A stretch of 37,357 nucleotides of DNA from Candidatus Bipolaricaulota bacterium (lineage in GTDB: Bacteria; Bipolaricaulota; Bipolaricaulia; UBA7950; UBA9294). The notes below the pieces were generated by a model. That model worked only from the letters and a program-made list of their open reading frames with translations. It was not told where the DNA came from and did not search any database. The stretch spans positions 1 through 37,357 of the forward strand of contig JAUWGE010000016.1 of assembly GCA_030606565.1 (NCBI GenBank). Reading direction: 5' to 3'. Every line of letters starts with the position of its first letter. Position 1 is the first letter of the stretch. Shown piece by piece: positions 1-7,917 of this stretch. The translations under genes were made by a program, and so were the position numbers.

Positions 1-308
1 CTTCTCGCGTGTACTTGGTGGGGAAACAATGCCGTTTGTAGGGGTAAACACGGACATGCCTCGTACAACGAAACTGGCCAATGAGCCGGGTCAGTTGTGA
101 AGCAGAGATTCCTGTTATCTTCTGCATGTAAGATCGGATCAATCCTTTCTCTGATCGGGGGCGAGAGAGGTAGCAGTAGGTGCGTAAGGTACGTTCGATC
201 CAAGAGTAGGTTTCTTCCCGAGAGTTTCCCTTGAACGTAAACATATCGCTCGAAGCTAAGGAATGCCTTCAGTTCGTCGATACTCATTACACGTGCGTCT
301 GTCATCAT
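1..308 (-). pseudogene. IS transposase, N-terminal part, frameshifted and cut by the left edge
   Basis: Read on the minus strand from an ATG at 308 (second ATG at 305; GGAGG lies 10 nt upstream), the frame gives a start MMTDARVMSIDELKAFL and then loses homology. The next frame continues as FTFKGNSREETYSWIERTLR, then EKGLIRSYMQKITGISASQL and TRLIGQF. That second stretch has the look of the helix-turn-helix N-terminus of DDE integrase-like transposases. Joining the frames needs one base fewer near 256-262 (minus CCTTAGC versus CCTAGC). The gene is either inactivated by a +1 error or uses frameshifting. It runs off the window at base 1. The fragment at 37192-37356 looks like the C-terminal end of the same family. 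Confidence 0.7.
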
Positions 309-361
309 CAAGATCATGCCTCCTATGATTCGACACACGCGCTTGCGTTACCAGTGTCATC

Positions 362-408
362 TCATGCTTATCTCGCACGAGAAACACCCCCTCGCTTCAT
401 GCTCATCT
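362..408. repeat. Two 12-bp direct repeats upstream of the left transposase
   Basis: TCATGCTTATCT (362-373) and TCATGCTCATCT (397-408) differ by one base and lie 35 bp apart, just upstream of the transposase start. The 35-bp spacing resembles the 36-bp period of the repeats at the other IS end (37150-37209), so these may be transposase binding sites in the IS end. The sequences of the two ends are not the same, so the interpretation is weak. Confidence 0.35.
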
Positions 409-524
409 TGTATGAGACAACTCTTGGACTTGATCCGCACTAGTAGATCGCGGCATACTTACAGATTACGTAAGGAATCGGTGACACCTGCCCGATGTTG
501 GTGTGCCACGGAGGTGAGAGCAGC

Positions 525-749
525 ATGGACAAGAAGAGGGTTTCTCTCCGTTTCCAAGAGGTCATCGAGACGGTTGAGGCGTTACCATCGGATGACCAGG
601 CATTGTTGATCGAGATCATTCGCCAGCGGCTGATCGAGCACCGACGTGCTCAGTTAGTGGTAGAAGTTGGGGAGGCACGTGATGCCTACAAGCGGGATGA
701 AGTTCACCGGGGCACGACGGCTGACCTGATGGAAGAAGTAGCAGAGTGA
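525..749 (+). CDS. Type II antitoxin, small (74 aa), partner of the RelE/YafQ-like toxin
   Basis: The protein is short, charged and mostly helical (for example VIETVEALPSDDQALLIEII, then RQRLIEHRR), typical of the small acidic/helical antitoxins placed directly before RelE/ParE-superfamily toxins. The ATG at 525 is preferred over an upstream in-frame ATG at 495 because GGAGGTGAG (510-518) sits at ribosome-binding distance. Its stop overlaps the toxin start (GTGA), so translation is coupled. In such modules the antitoxin binds and neutralises the toxin and usually represses its own promoter. A CTTAC/GTAAG inverted repeat at 458-474 could be an operator, but this is only a guess. No DNA-binding fold can be named with certainty. 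Confidence 0.75.
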   Translation: MDKKRVSLRFQEVIETVEALPSDDQALLIEIIRQRLIEHRRAQLVVEVGEARDAYKRDEVHRGTTADLMEEVAE

Positions 750-1030
750 GAAACCTTGTTTGGAGTTCGACTTTCGTGCGCGCCTGCAAGCGAACGGTGC
801 ACCGTCGACCGGAGAGTCAGGAGAGACTCGTGGCTACACTCCAGCAGCTTGCTGAAGATCCCTTTCATCCTTCACTGCATACGCATAAGTTGAAAGGCGA
901 GTTGGTTGGTGTGTGGGCTTGCACGGTCGGCTACGATAGCCGGATCCTCTTTGAATTGCTCAAGAACCCCAAAACGGGCGAAGAAGAGATCCTGCTCCTG
1001 ACAATAGGCGGTCACGATGAAGTGTACTAA
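746..1030 (+). CDS. Type II toxin, RelE/ParE superfamily, YafQ-like mRNA interferase
   Basis: This 94-residue protein starts with GTG inside the antitoxin stop. It shows the usual order of the family: an N-terminal basic helix region, FHPSLHTHKLKGE (residues 40-52), VWACTVGYDSRILFEL (56-71) and a C-terminal GGHDEVY (88-94). In YafQ-type toxins a histidine in this last motif belongs to the active site, and H90 is the candidate here. Members are ribosome-dependent mRNA endonucleases. Length (about 90 aa) is normal and nothing is missing, so the module may be active. The exact subfamily (YafQ or another RelE branch) cannot be settled by eye. Confidence 0.85.
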   Translation: MRNLVWSSTFVRACKRTVHRRPESQERLVATLQQLAEDPFHPSLHTHKLKGELVGVWACTVGYDSRILFELLKNPKTGEEEILLLTIGGHDEVY

Positions 1031-1066
1031 GATGCAACTTCCTGGCGCTTAGCTGCAAGCTAAGCA

Positions 1067-1153
1067 AACGTCGCAGACCTGTCTGTCTTGCCTGCCTGTG
1101 CGTGTTCGCACGCAGCAGGTGGACGCGACAGGCAGGCAAGGTGCGCCGCTACA
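1067..1153. repeat. Hairpin-forming dispersed repeat, copy 1
   Basis: This copy contains a perfect 12-bp inverted repeat, CTTGCCTGCCTG (1087-1098) with CAGGCAGGCAAG (1129-1140), and an inner hairpin TGCG/CGCA at 1099-1110. Its outer parts (AACGTCGCA at 1067, then GACGCGACAGGCAGGCAAGG and GTGCGCCGCTACA to 1153) recur almost identically, in inverse orientation, at 28907-28964. This copy has about 29 extra central bases. It lies between the toxin and the end of the convergent DUF2207 gene. It has no coding capacity and looks like a REP/MITE-like element. Confidence 0.7.
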
Positions 1154-1197
1154 GGAGAATGCCAGTTTCTTGGGGCCTTGCGCCCAATGTTGATGCG

Positions 1198-2952
1198 CTA
1201 CCAGCCTCCTCCTCCTCCGCCACCGAACCCACCGCCGGAGAATCCGCCTCCGAAGCTTGAACCGCCGCCCCAGGCCGAGCGACCACTGGAACTTGTCCGT
1301 GGGGCGGAGACGAAGGTCCGCTCCATCCCCGAGGAGAGGTGCATCATCGAGAGGGCAAAGAGATACCCGCTGAACACGGGGCTTGCACCGGCGTACCACT
1401 CCGGAGGTTGTTCAAACATCCCCTCGAACTGCTTTGTCCAGATCGAAGTCAGGTTAAGCGCGATGGCATAGGGGAGGAGCTTTTCGAACAACTGTGGACT
1501 CTTCTCCGGCGCATCGTGAAATTCCATCTTCTTTACTTCAGCTCGGCCGATGTATTCAGCAAGGCCGAGAAGGTCACGGAGCGCACCAACGCCCTTGGCG
1601 GTCTTGCGGGGCATGATGGGAGAAAAGCTAAGGACGATCAGCCCACAGATGACGATGGAGATTCCCAGATAGAGGGAGGCCATACAAACACCGAGAGCGA
1701 TCCCTCCGACCAGAATCATCAGCCCAAAGCCGGCGTTAGAACGCCTGATCCGCTCTGGGTTATGCGGATAGTACCCCTGCTTGATCAGACCGGCGTAGAG
1801 GTTTGACTTAATCGTAGGCAGGACCTTGTAGAACTCATTTTCCATTGAGGAGAGGGACCTCTTCTCCTGGTGATCGGCGTCAAAGATGGCGTCAAATAGC
1901 GTTTTCTCCACTTTTGAAAGTTTACCGTCCGCATCCTTTCGCTTGATGAACTCAAAGTCAACTGGGGAGGAGCGTTTGAACAGTTCCTTTACCTTCGCAG
2001 CGAGCCCGAGCTCCTCTTCACGGAGCTCCTTTATCTTGAGATACCCTTTCACTGCCAGGCCGATCACCATCGCTGAGATGTCGCGCAGGTCAGCTCGGTC
2101 ATCGATCAGCACGCCGGCCTCACCGGGGTGCATTCCTCGGGGTGGTTCAAAGCGAGGTGCGATCGTTCCCTTGCGCGGATCCTTCCCCTTGTAATACCAG
2201 ACAAAAAGCATTCCGATGAGGGTGATTACGGGGAGGAACGCGTACTTGTTGGCGCCCAGAAACCAAAGGGCCCGCTGCCAGGCGGTTGGTGCAATGATGC
2301 CGGACGCCTCGCGTGGAATCGCCACATCGATCGTCAATCCCTCGCCCGGTGATAGGGCACCCGCCTCAAACATGAACCGTCCTTCGGAGTCGAGCTGGGC
2401 CACCTGGCCACGGGTGGTGCTTCCTGAGTAGCCGACGTAGGAGATCGTCGGTACATCCAAGCCCGTGACACCTTCAGGTAGGCTTACCAACGCCGTTACA
2501 TGGTCGATCGGGATTTGCCAGTCGTTCCCTGTTACATTCCAGTAGAGTTGAATATAGTCCTCATTATTGAACAAGAGAGCCCGGTTCACTTCATAGCGAA
2601 TCGTGTATGTATGAACCCCGCTGATCGTTTTGTTGGGATCGCCAATACGAAGGATCAGCATTCCACCGCTCCTCCGCGTGGTGTAAGGGACTGTACCATC
2701 GTTGTGGGAGATTGAGACAACGTCGAGGTCAACTGTCAGCCTCTCCCCGGTTGAACGTCGGTAGGAATAGGGGATCTCCCGTATGATTCCATGGTGTGGC
2801 GTGTAGAAATCAACGTCCAATCTCTCAGTGACCGCCAGTTCTCCGGTGGACAGAACGTCGATCTTAACGCGAAACTCGGTGATCCGCAGGCTGGCCGAGG
2901 CAGCGACCGTAACGCTTAACAGGACAAGCAGAAAAGCGAGGATTCTTCTCAT
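1198..2952 (-). CDS. DUF2207 domain membrane protein with glycine-rich tail
   Basis: The 584-residue protein has an N-terminal signal sequence (residues 1-20). It continues with an extracytoplasmic DUF2207 domain (for example FYTPHHGIIREIPYSY near 50-65), a membrane segment near 235-255 (FLPVITLIGMLFVWYY), a cytosolic region and a further pair of hydrophobic segments near 408-445. It ends in a glycine/tryptophan-rich tail (about 560-584), which is characteristic of this family. The function of DUF2207 proteins is unknown; they are regularly encoded beside LemA, as here. Its ATG overlaps the lemA stop (TGATG), so the two are translationally coupled. The C-terminal Gly stretch is normal for the family and not a sequencing artefact. 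Confidence 0.88.
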   Translation of the reverse strand: MRRILAFLLVLLSVTVAASASLRITEFRVKIDVLSTGELAVTERLDVDFYTPHHGIIREIPYSYRRSTGERLTVDLDVVSISHNDGTVPYTTRRSGGMLILRIGDPNKTISGVHTYTIRYEVNRALLFNNEDYIQLYWNVTGNDWQIPIDHVTALVSLPEGVTGLDVPTISYVGYSGSTTRGQVAQLDSEGRFMFEAGALSPGEGLTIDVAIPREASGIIAPTAWQRALWFLGANKYAFLPVITLIGMLFVWYYKGKDPRKGTIAPRFEPPRGMHPGEAGVLIDDRADLRDISAMVIGLAVKGYLKIKELREEELGLAAKVKELFKRSSPVDFEFIKRKDADGKLSKVEKTLFDAIFDADHQEKRSLSSMENEFYKVLPTIKSNLYAGLIKQGYYPHNPERIRRSNAGFGLMILVGGIALGVCMASLYLGISIVICGLIVLSFSPIMPRKTAKGVGALRDLLGLAEYIGRAEVKKMEFHDAPEKSPQLFEKLLPYAIALNLTSIWTKQFEGMFEQPPEWYAGASPVFSGYLFALSMMHLSSGMERTFVSAPRTSSSGRSAWGGGSSFGGGFSGGGFGGGGGGGW

Positions 2953-3506
2953 CAGAACCTGACCGCGGGCGCTTCCCGTTGCTCCTCACCGGGAAGCATA
3001 TAGAACTCCCGTTCTTTAAAACCGAACAGGTTGGCGATGATATTCTGTGGGAAGATATTGATACGTGTGTTCAGATCGCGTACCACAGCGTTGTAATAGA
3101 CACGGGAGCGCTGGACCGCGTCCTCCACCTGCTCGAGGGTCTGTTGCAGCCCGAGGAAGTTCTCGTTTGCTTTGAGTTGGGGGTAGTTTTCAACCACTGC
3201 GAAGAGCGACTTGAGCGCGCCTCTCAGCCCTTCCTCAGCGATAGCCTGTTCCTTGGGTGAGGAGGCATTGATCGCCTTGGCACGGGCGAGCGTTACTTGC
3301 TCGAAGACCCCTTTCTCATGGGAGGCGTATCCCTTTACCGTCTCTACCAGGTTTGGAATGAGGTCGTAGCGACGCTTTAATTGTGTGTCGATGTCCCGCC
3401 ACGACTCCTCCGAACGCACCTTCAACCGTATCAACCGGTTGTAGCTCAACACGCCCCATCCGAGGATGAACACCACTACCAACAGTACAATATAACCTGC
3501 TCCCAT
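2952..3506 (-). CDS. lemA: LemA family protein
   Basis: The product is 184 residues: one N-terminal membrane segment (GYIVLLVVVFILGWGVL, about residues 4-20) followed by a long helical cytoplasmic domain. LemA hallmarks are visible: WRDIDTQLKRRYDLIPNLVE (around 36-55), ENFLGLQQTLEQVED and the C-terminal NIIANLFGFKEREFY. The start at 3506 is chosen over an upstream in-frame start at 3638 because AAGGAGG precedes it and the membrane anchor begins there. LemA forms an operon with DUF2207 here. The family is conserved but of uncertain biochemical role, with proposals in envelope processes. Confidence 0.93.
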   Translation of the reverse strand: MGAGYIVLLVVVFILGWGVLSYNRLIRLKVRSEESWRDIDTQLKRRYDLIPNLVETVKGYASHEKGVFEQVTLARAKAINASSPKEQAIAEEGLRGALKSLFAVVENYPQLKANENFLGLQQTLEQVEDAVQRSRVYYNAVVRDLNTRINIFPQNIIANLFGFKEREFYMLPGEEQREAPAVRF

Positions 3507-3568
3507 GCTTCCTCCTTTCCAGATGGATAAGATTGTACTGTCGATGAGCAAGTCGGCCAAACAGGGTG

Positions 3569-4474
3569 ATGCGATTGCGCCTTTCCGAAAGCGAAATTCT
3601 AAAGCGTGCCGCCAAGCTAGAGAGAATTCTCTCCTCATGCACGCTCTGCCCTCGCCGCTGCTGCGTTAATCGCAGAGCAGGAGAGCGCGGCCACTGTGGG
3701 GTCGGTGCTCATGCTAAGGTGGCAAGTTACGGACCCCACTTTGGAGAGGAGGCATCTCTCGTTGGGAGCCACGGCTCAGGGACGGTCTTTTTCTCCGGCT
3801 GTAACCTGGCTTGTGTCTACTGCCAAAACTACACGATCAGCCAGTTTAAGGAAGGGCGCAAGATGGGGAGTGAGGAGCTGGCGGCGATCTTCCTCGATCT
3901 GGCCAAGTGCGGCTGCCACAATATCAACCTCGTTACCCCGACGCACCAGGCCCCAATGATCGTCGCTGCGCTTGGGTTGGCAGGGGGGGCTGGTTTGGAA
4001 ATCCCCATTGTCTGGAACTGTGGCGGCTACGAGAGCGTCGAGGTGTTACAGTTGTTGGAAGGGATCGTCGATATTTATATGCCAGACGTCAAGTACGGTG
4101 AGGAAAGCGCTGCTCTTCACTACTCCGACGCTCCAGGGTACGTGCGTAACATCGAAGCAGTGCTCCGGGAGATGCACCACCAAGTGGGTGATTTAGTGAT
4201 CGAAGGAGGGATCGCTCGCCGCGGCCTGTTGATCCGCCACCTTGTTCTACCGGACGGTATCGCCTCGTCAAAACGCGTCTTTGAGCTGATCGCCGCCATT
4301 GTCGGGCCGGGGACCTATCTGAACGTCATGGGACAGTACCGTCCCTGTTACCGCGCTTTTTCCTACCCTGAACTCGCCCGACCGCTTACTAAACGCGAGT
4401 ACTTAGAGGCGGTCATCCAGGCACGAGAGCTTGGCCTTTCCCGCGCGCTTCCTTCCATTGCAGAAGGGAGATGA
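3569..4474 (+). CDS. Radical SAM protein of the PflA-like COG1313 group
   Basis: The protein is about 301 residues. The radical SAM cluster motif CNLACVYC (C78, C82, C85) would ligate the [4Fe-4S] cluster that cleaves S-adenosylmethionine. An N-terminal cysteine set (C24, C27, C31/C32, C43; CTLCPRRC then GHCGVG) may bind a further metal site. The stretch NINLVTPTHQAP and the later VMGQYRPCYRA are typical of the COG1313 family, annotated as PflA/PflX-like activating enzymes but without a proven substrate. No glycyl-radical enzyme is encoded in the window, so the target is unknown. A GTG at 3566 directly precedes the ATG and could also serve as start. It is divergent from lemA. Confidence 0.88.
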   Translation: MRLRLSESEILKRAAKLERILSSCTLCPRRCCVNRRAGERGHCGVGAHAKVASYGPHFGEEASLVGSHGSGTVFFSGCNLACVYCQNYTISQFKEGRKMGSEELAAIFLDLAKCGCHNINLVTPTHQAPMIVAALGLAGGAGLEIPIVWNCGGYESVEVLQLLEGIVDIYMPDVKYGEESAALHYSDAPGYVRNIEAVLREMHHQVGDLVIEGGIARRGLLIRHLVLPDGIASSKRVFELIAAIVGPGTYLNVMGQYRPCYRAFSYPELARPLTKREYLEAVIQARELGLSRALPSIAEGR

Positions 4475-4526
4475 TCGCGTTACCATTTGACTTGCAGCCT
4501 TACTAATATCTATCGCGGAGGCAACC

Positions 4527-5594
4527 ATGCACAAGCGACTGTTTACCCCGGGCCCGACCGAGGTCCGGCCCGAGATCTTAAAGGAACTGTCTACCCCGCA
4601 GGTTCACCACCGCTCCCCCGAGTTCTCCGAACTATACGCCGAGATTCAACCGAAGTTACAGAAGCTCATGTACACAAAGAACCCTGTTTTCCTGTTCACC
4701 TCTTCCTCGACAGGAGCCATGGAAGCGGCGGTGACAAACCTTGTTGTCAAGCGCTGTCTGAACCTGGTGAACGGCGCTTTCTCCAAGCGCTGGCACGAGA
4801 TCACGGTCGCAAACGGTGTTCCCTGCGATGCATTTGAGATCGACTGGGAGGTCGCATTAAAGCCGGAGATGGTTGACGAGCAGTTGCAAAGCGGGAAATA
4901 TGACGCGGTAACTTTAGTGTTTAACGAAACATCTACCGGCTTAATGAATCCCCTTCGCGAGATCGCAGAGGTAGTGAGCCGCTATCCGGAGGTCTTCTTC
5001 CTTGTCGACGCGGTGAGTGCGATGGCCGGTGTCAAGATCGAAACCGACAATTGGAACATCGATTTCGTACTTGCTGGCGTACAGAAAGCGTTCGCACTCC
5101 CAGCGGGCCTAGCGGTCGCCTCTGTGAGTGAGCGTGCCCTTTCCCGTGCCCAAGCTGTCCCGCCGCGTAGTTACTACTTCAACCTAACGAAGATGCATAA
5201 ATCCCATCTGAAGAACCAAACCCCGTCAACACCGGCAATCCCACATCTATTCGCGTTAAACACTCAGCTCGACGATATGCTTGAGGAGGGTTTGGACAAG
5301 CGCTTCGCTCGCCACGAGGCCATGGCAAAAATTGTGCAGTCCTGGGCGGTGAAATACTTCGACATTTATCCTGAGGAGGGATACTGGTCAAAGACCCTCA
5401 CCTGTATTAAGAATGCCCGCGGGATCGGGGTTGCAGATTTGATCAAGACCCTCGCCAAGGACTACAACCTGCGGATCTCGAACGGCTACGGCTCAATCAA
5501 AGAGAAGACCTTCCGCATCGCCCATATGGGGGATACCCAGGTCGACGAAATCGAGGGGCTCCTAAGGGTGATCGAGACGGTTCTTCACCTGTAA
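4527..5594 (+). CDS. Class V aminotransferase, probable phosphoserine/serine-glyoxylate type
   Basis: A 355-residue fold-type I PLP enzyme with the alanine/serine-glyoxylate aminotransferase signature: TPGPTEVRPEIL (7-18), HHRSPEF (27-33), SSSTGAMEA (59-67), D161 in FLVDAVSAMAG and the Schiff-base lysine K187 in AGVQKAFALPAGLA. GGAGG lies 7 nt before the ATG. It is 10 bp upstream of serA, so in this operon it most likely transaminates 3-phosphohydroxypyruvate (the SerC step) with glutamate or another donor. The same fold also serves serine-glyoxylate and alanine-glyoxylate exchange, so substrate assignment is by context. Confidence 0.88.
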   Translation: MHKRLFTPGPTEVRPEILKELSTPQVHHRSPEFSELYAEIQPKLQKLMYTKNPVFLFTSSSTGAMEAAVTNLVVKRCLNLVNGAFSKRWHEITVANGVPCDAFEIDWEVALKPEMVDEQLQSGKYDAVTLVFNETSTGLMNPLREIAEVVSRYPEVFFLVDAVSAMAGVKIETDNWNIDFVLAGVQKAFALPAGLAVASVSERALSRAQAVPPRSYYFNLTKMHKSHLKNQTPSTPAIPHLFALNTQLDDMLEEGLDKRFARHEAMAKIVQSWAVKYFDIYPEEGYWSKTLTCIKNARGIGVADLIKTLAKDYNLRISNGYGSIKEKTFRIAHMGDTQVDEIEGLLRVIETVLHL

Positions 5595-5604
5595 GGAGGC
5601 GAAG

Positions 5605-6525
5605 ATGGGGTTCAAGGTGCTTGTGTCAGATCCGCTGGCAGATGCGGCGGTCGCAACGATGCGGGAGGCTGGCCTCACAGTGGAGGTAAATACCGACCTC
5701 ACTCCCGAGGCCCTGAAGGAGACGATCGTGGGCTATGAGGCAATCGTCGTCCGTAGCGCTACCAAGGTATGCCAAGAGATCATCGATGCCGGATCTAAGT
5801 TGAAGCTTATCGTCCGTGCCGGGGTTGGACTGGACAACATCGACGTGGAGTACGCGCGAGGGAAAGGGATCGCGGTACGGAATACCCCTGCTGCTAGCTC
5901 AAACTCCGTCGCCGAGCTTGCCCTGGGGCATCTGCTCTCTACCGCTCGCCACATCGGTCGTGGGACTGCCTCTCTAAAAGAAGGCAAGTGGGAGAAGAAG
6001 CGATTAAAGGGTGTAGAGATTGACGGTAAGACTCTGGGAATTATCGGGATCGGTCGAATCGGCCAGTATCTGGCGCGTAAGGCCGCAGCCTTGGGAATGC
6101 ACGTGATCGCATACGACAAATTTGTCGCAAAGAACCCTCTCCCCGACTTGGTGATGATGGTCCCCTTCGAAGAACTGCTGAAGGAGAGTGACTTCATCTC
6201 ACTTCACATTCCGTACGATCCCAAGCTGGGCGCAGTAATTGGTGCAAAAGAGATCACGATGATGAAGGATAGTGTTCGCATCATCAACTGTGCGCGCGGC
6301 GGAATTATCGACGAGGCGGCCCTCGCCGCTGCCTTGGCGAGCGGAAAGGTTGCTGCAGCGGCGCTTAATGTCTTCGCTGTCGAGCCACCAGATACCGGTC
6401 GAACTCTCTTTGCACAAGAGAGCCTCTCCCTTACCCCGCACATCGGGGCCGCCACTTTAGAGGCACAAGGTCGCGTAGGGGAGGAGGCGGCGCAGACCGT
6501 TATCGAGTTCGCGAAGTCCCTCTAG
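5605..6525 (+). CDS. serA: D-3-phosphoglycerate dehydrogenase, short form without ACT domain
   Basis: The 306-residue D-2-hydroxyacid dehydrogenase has the NAD-binding loop GIIGIGRIGQ (145-154) and the catalytic triad R231 (CARGG), E260 (VEPP) and H279 (TPHIGA). It would oxidise 3-phosphoglycerate to 3-phosphohydroxypyruvate, the first step of serine synthesis. It ends straight after the substrate/NAD domains, so the C-terminal regulatory ACT or ASB domain of long SerA forms is absent and serine feedback through that domain is not expected. The usual Asp of the LDVF motif is Asn here (N255). AAGGAGG precedes the ATG. It is flanked at 10 and 8 bp by the aminotransferase and DUF1015. Confidence 0.93.
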   Translation: MGFKVLVSDPLADAAVATMREAGLTVEVNTDLTPEALKETIVGYEAIVVRSATKVCQEIIDAGSKLKLIVRAGVGLDNIDVEYARGKGIAVRNTPAASSNSVAELALGHLLSTARHIGRGTASLKEGKWEKKRLKGVEIDGKTLGIIGIGRIGQYLARKAAALGMHVIAYDKFVAKNPLPDLVMMVPFEELLKESDFISLHIPYDPKLGAVIGAKEITMMKDSVRIINCARGGIIDEAALAAALASGKVAAAALNVFAVEPPDTGRTLFAQESLSLTPHIGAATLEAQGRVGEEAAQTVIEFAKSL

Positions 6526-6533
6526 GAGGAAAA

Positions 6534-7832
6534 ATGGCCCAGATCATTCCGTTTCGAGGTATTCGCTACGACCCTGATAAGATCAGCGACATGAGCAGCG
6601 TTGTCACCCAGCCCTACGATCGCATCGGTGAAGCGGAACAGGCGGTTTACTACGATCGAAGCCCATATAACATCGTGCGCATCATTAAAGGAAAGTCAGT
6701 AGCACATGATAATGGCGAGAATGTGTATACCCGTGCGGGGGATTTCCTCACCGATTGGTTAAATAAAGGAGTTCTTAAGCGTGATTTAAAGCCCACTTTA
6801 TATGTCTACCATCAGGAGTACTCCTTCGGCGGTGAGAACCTGACGCGAAAGGGTTTCATCGCGCTGGGGAAGCTCGAGCCTAAGAGGGTACACGCTCACG
6901 AACGGACGCTCAAAGGGCCCAAAGAGGACCGCCTGCGTCTGATGCGAGCGACTGAGGGCAACTTCGGCCACATCTTCATGCTCTACTCCGATCCCTCCTG
7001 TAGAGCCGATGAGACACTCATTGCGGCGATAAACGGCATGTCACCGACGATCGAGGCAACCGATGACTTTGGAAACAGCCATCTTGTTTGGCCGGTCACC
7101 GACCCTGAGGTCATCGCGCGGGTGCAAACTGCTCTTTCGGAGAAGGACCTCTACATCGCCGATGGTCACCACCGCTACGAGACCGCGGTCAACTTCATGC
7201 GGGAATGTAAAAAGAGGGGATGGACAAAAGCAGCTCCGGAGTCGTTTGACGTTCGCATGATGACCCTGTTTAACATCGATGAGCCGGGAATGACGATCCG
7301 ACCGATCCATCGATTAATTCACGCCTTATCCGACTTTGACCCGAAGGCATTCCTCGAAAAAGCGGGGAACGACTTTCAGGTGCAGGAACACGCCTCTCTT
7401 TCCGAGCTGGAGAAGGCGGTGAAGGCTGGCTGTGAGAGCCACACCTTTGGCTGTTACGCCGGTGGAACCTTCGCTACTCTCACCCTACGGGACGAAGGGC
7501 TGATGGACCGGTTGATCACCGGCGATTGCTCGGCCGACTGGAAGCACCTCGACGTATCCATTCTCCATACCGCTATCCTCGAACGGCTGTTGGGGATCGA
7601 TGCTAAGGCGCTTGAAGAGCAGCAAAACGTGACTTACAGTCGTGATCCAGAAGGTGCTTTAAGCAAGGTCGATCGCGGAGAGGAGCAGATCTTTTTCCTT
7701 CTGAACCCTACAACCGCTGATGAGGTCAAGCGCGTGGCAGATCGCGGGGAGAAGATGCCGCAGAAGTCGACCGACTTCTACCCAAAGCTCCTCACGGGTC
7801 TCGTCCTTTCGAAGATGGAGATCGAGAAGTAA
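6534..7832 (+). CDS. DUF1015 protein (COG4198), candidate serine/phosphoserine enzyme
   Basis: The 432-residue protein begins IIPFRGIRYDP, typical of DUF1015. It carries the conserved HERTLKGPKEDR (122-133) and IADGHHRYETA (208-218). The DGHHR motif recalls the ParB/sulfiredoxin fold, which in archaeal SerK and staphylococcal SbnI acts as free-serine kinase. The gene shares its ribosome-binding site with the end of serA (AGGAGG over the stop codon) and is co-expressed with the SerC and SerA steps. No SerB-like HAD phosphatase is encoded nearby. A role at the phosphoserine-serine step is therefore attractive but is inference. The family assignment itself is secure. Confidence 0.9.
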   Translation: MAQIIPFRGIRYDPDKISDMSSVVTQPYDRIGEAEQAVYYDRSPYNIVRIIKGKSVAHDNGENVYTRAGDFLTDWLNKGVLKRDLKPTLYVYHQEYSFGGENLTRKGFIALGKLEPKRVHAHERTLKGPKEDRLRLMRATEGNFGHIFMLYSDPSCRADETLIAAINGMSPTIEATDDFGNSHLVWPVTDPEVIARVQTALSEKDLYIADGHHRYETAVNFMRECKKRGWTKAAPESFDVRMMTLFNIDEPGMTIRPIHRLIHALSDFDPKAFLEKAGNDFQVQEHASLSELEKAVKAGCESHTFGCYAGGTFATLTLRDEGLMDRLITGDCSADWKHLDVSILHTAILERLLGIDAKALEEQQNVTYSRDPEGALSKVDRGEEQIFFLLNPTTADEVKRVADRGEKMPQKSTDFYPKLLTGLVLSKMEIEK

Positions 7833-7917
7833 GCTGATCGGTGACCGTTTCCGATAGAAGGGACACCCCTTTGCTTAAGGTCGAGTGGAGAGTTGTTCTT
7901 TCTTCTCGCGCGCGGTT

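Noticed and set aside
231-609. Two short plus-strand frames near the left edge
   Set aside because: They lie over the minus-strand transposase start and the IS flank, and have no family features.
1088-1471. Proline-rich frame (PPPPPPPNPPPENPPP)
   Set aside because: It is the antisense of the glycine-rich tail of the DUF2207 protein.
3566-3570. GTG start directly before the ATG of the radical SAM gene
   Set aside because: Cannot be distinguished from the ATG; ATG kept as the more usual start.
7858-7872. AAGGG-CCCTT hairpin after DUF1015 as terminator
   Set aside because: Five base pairs and no clear T-run; not convincing.
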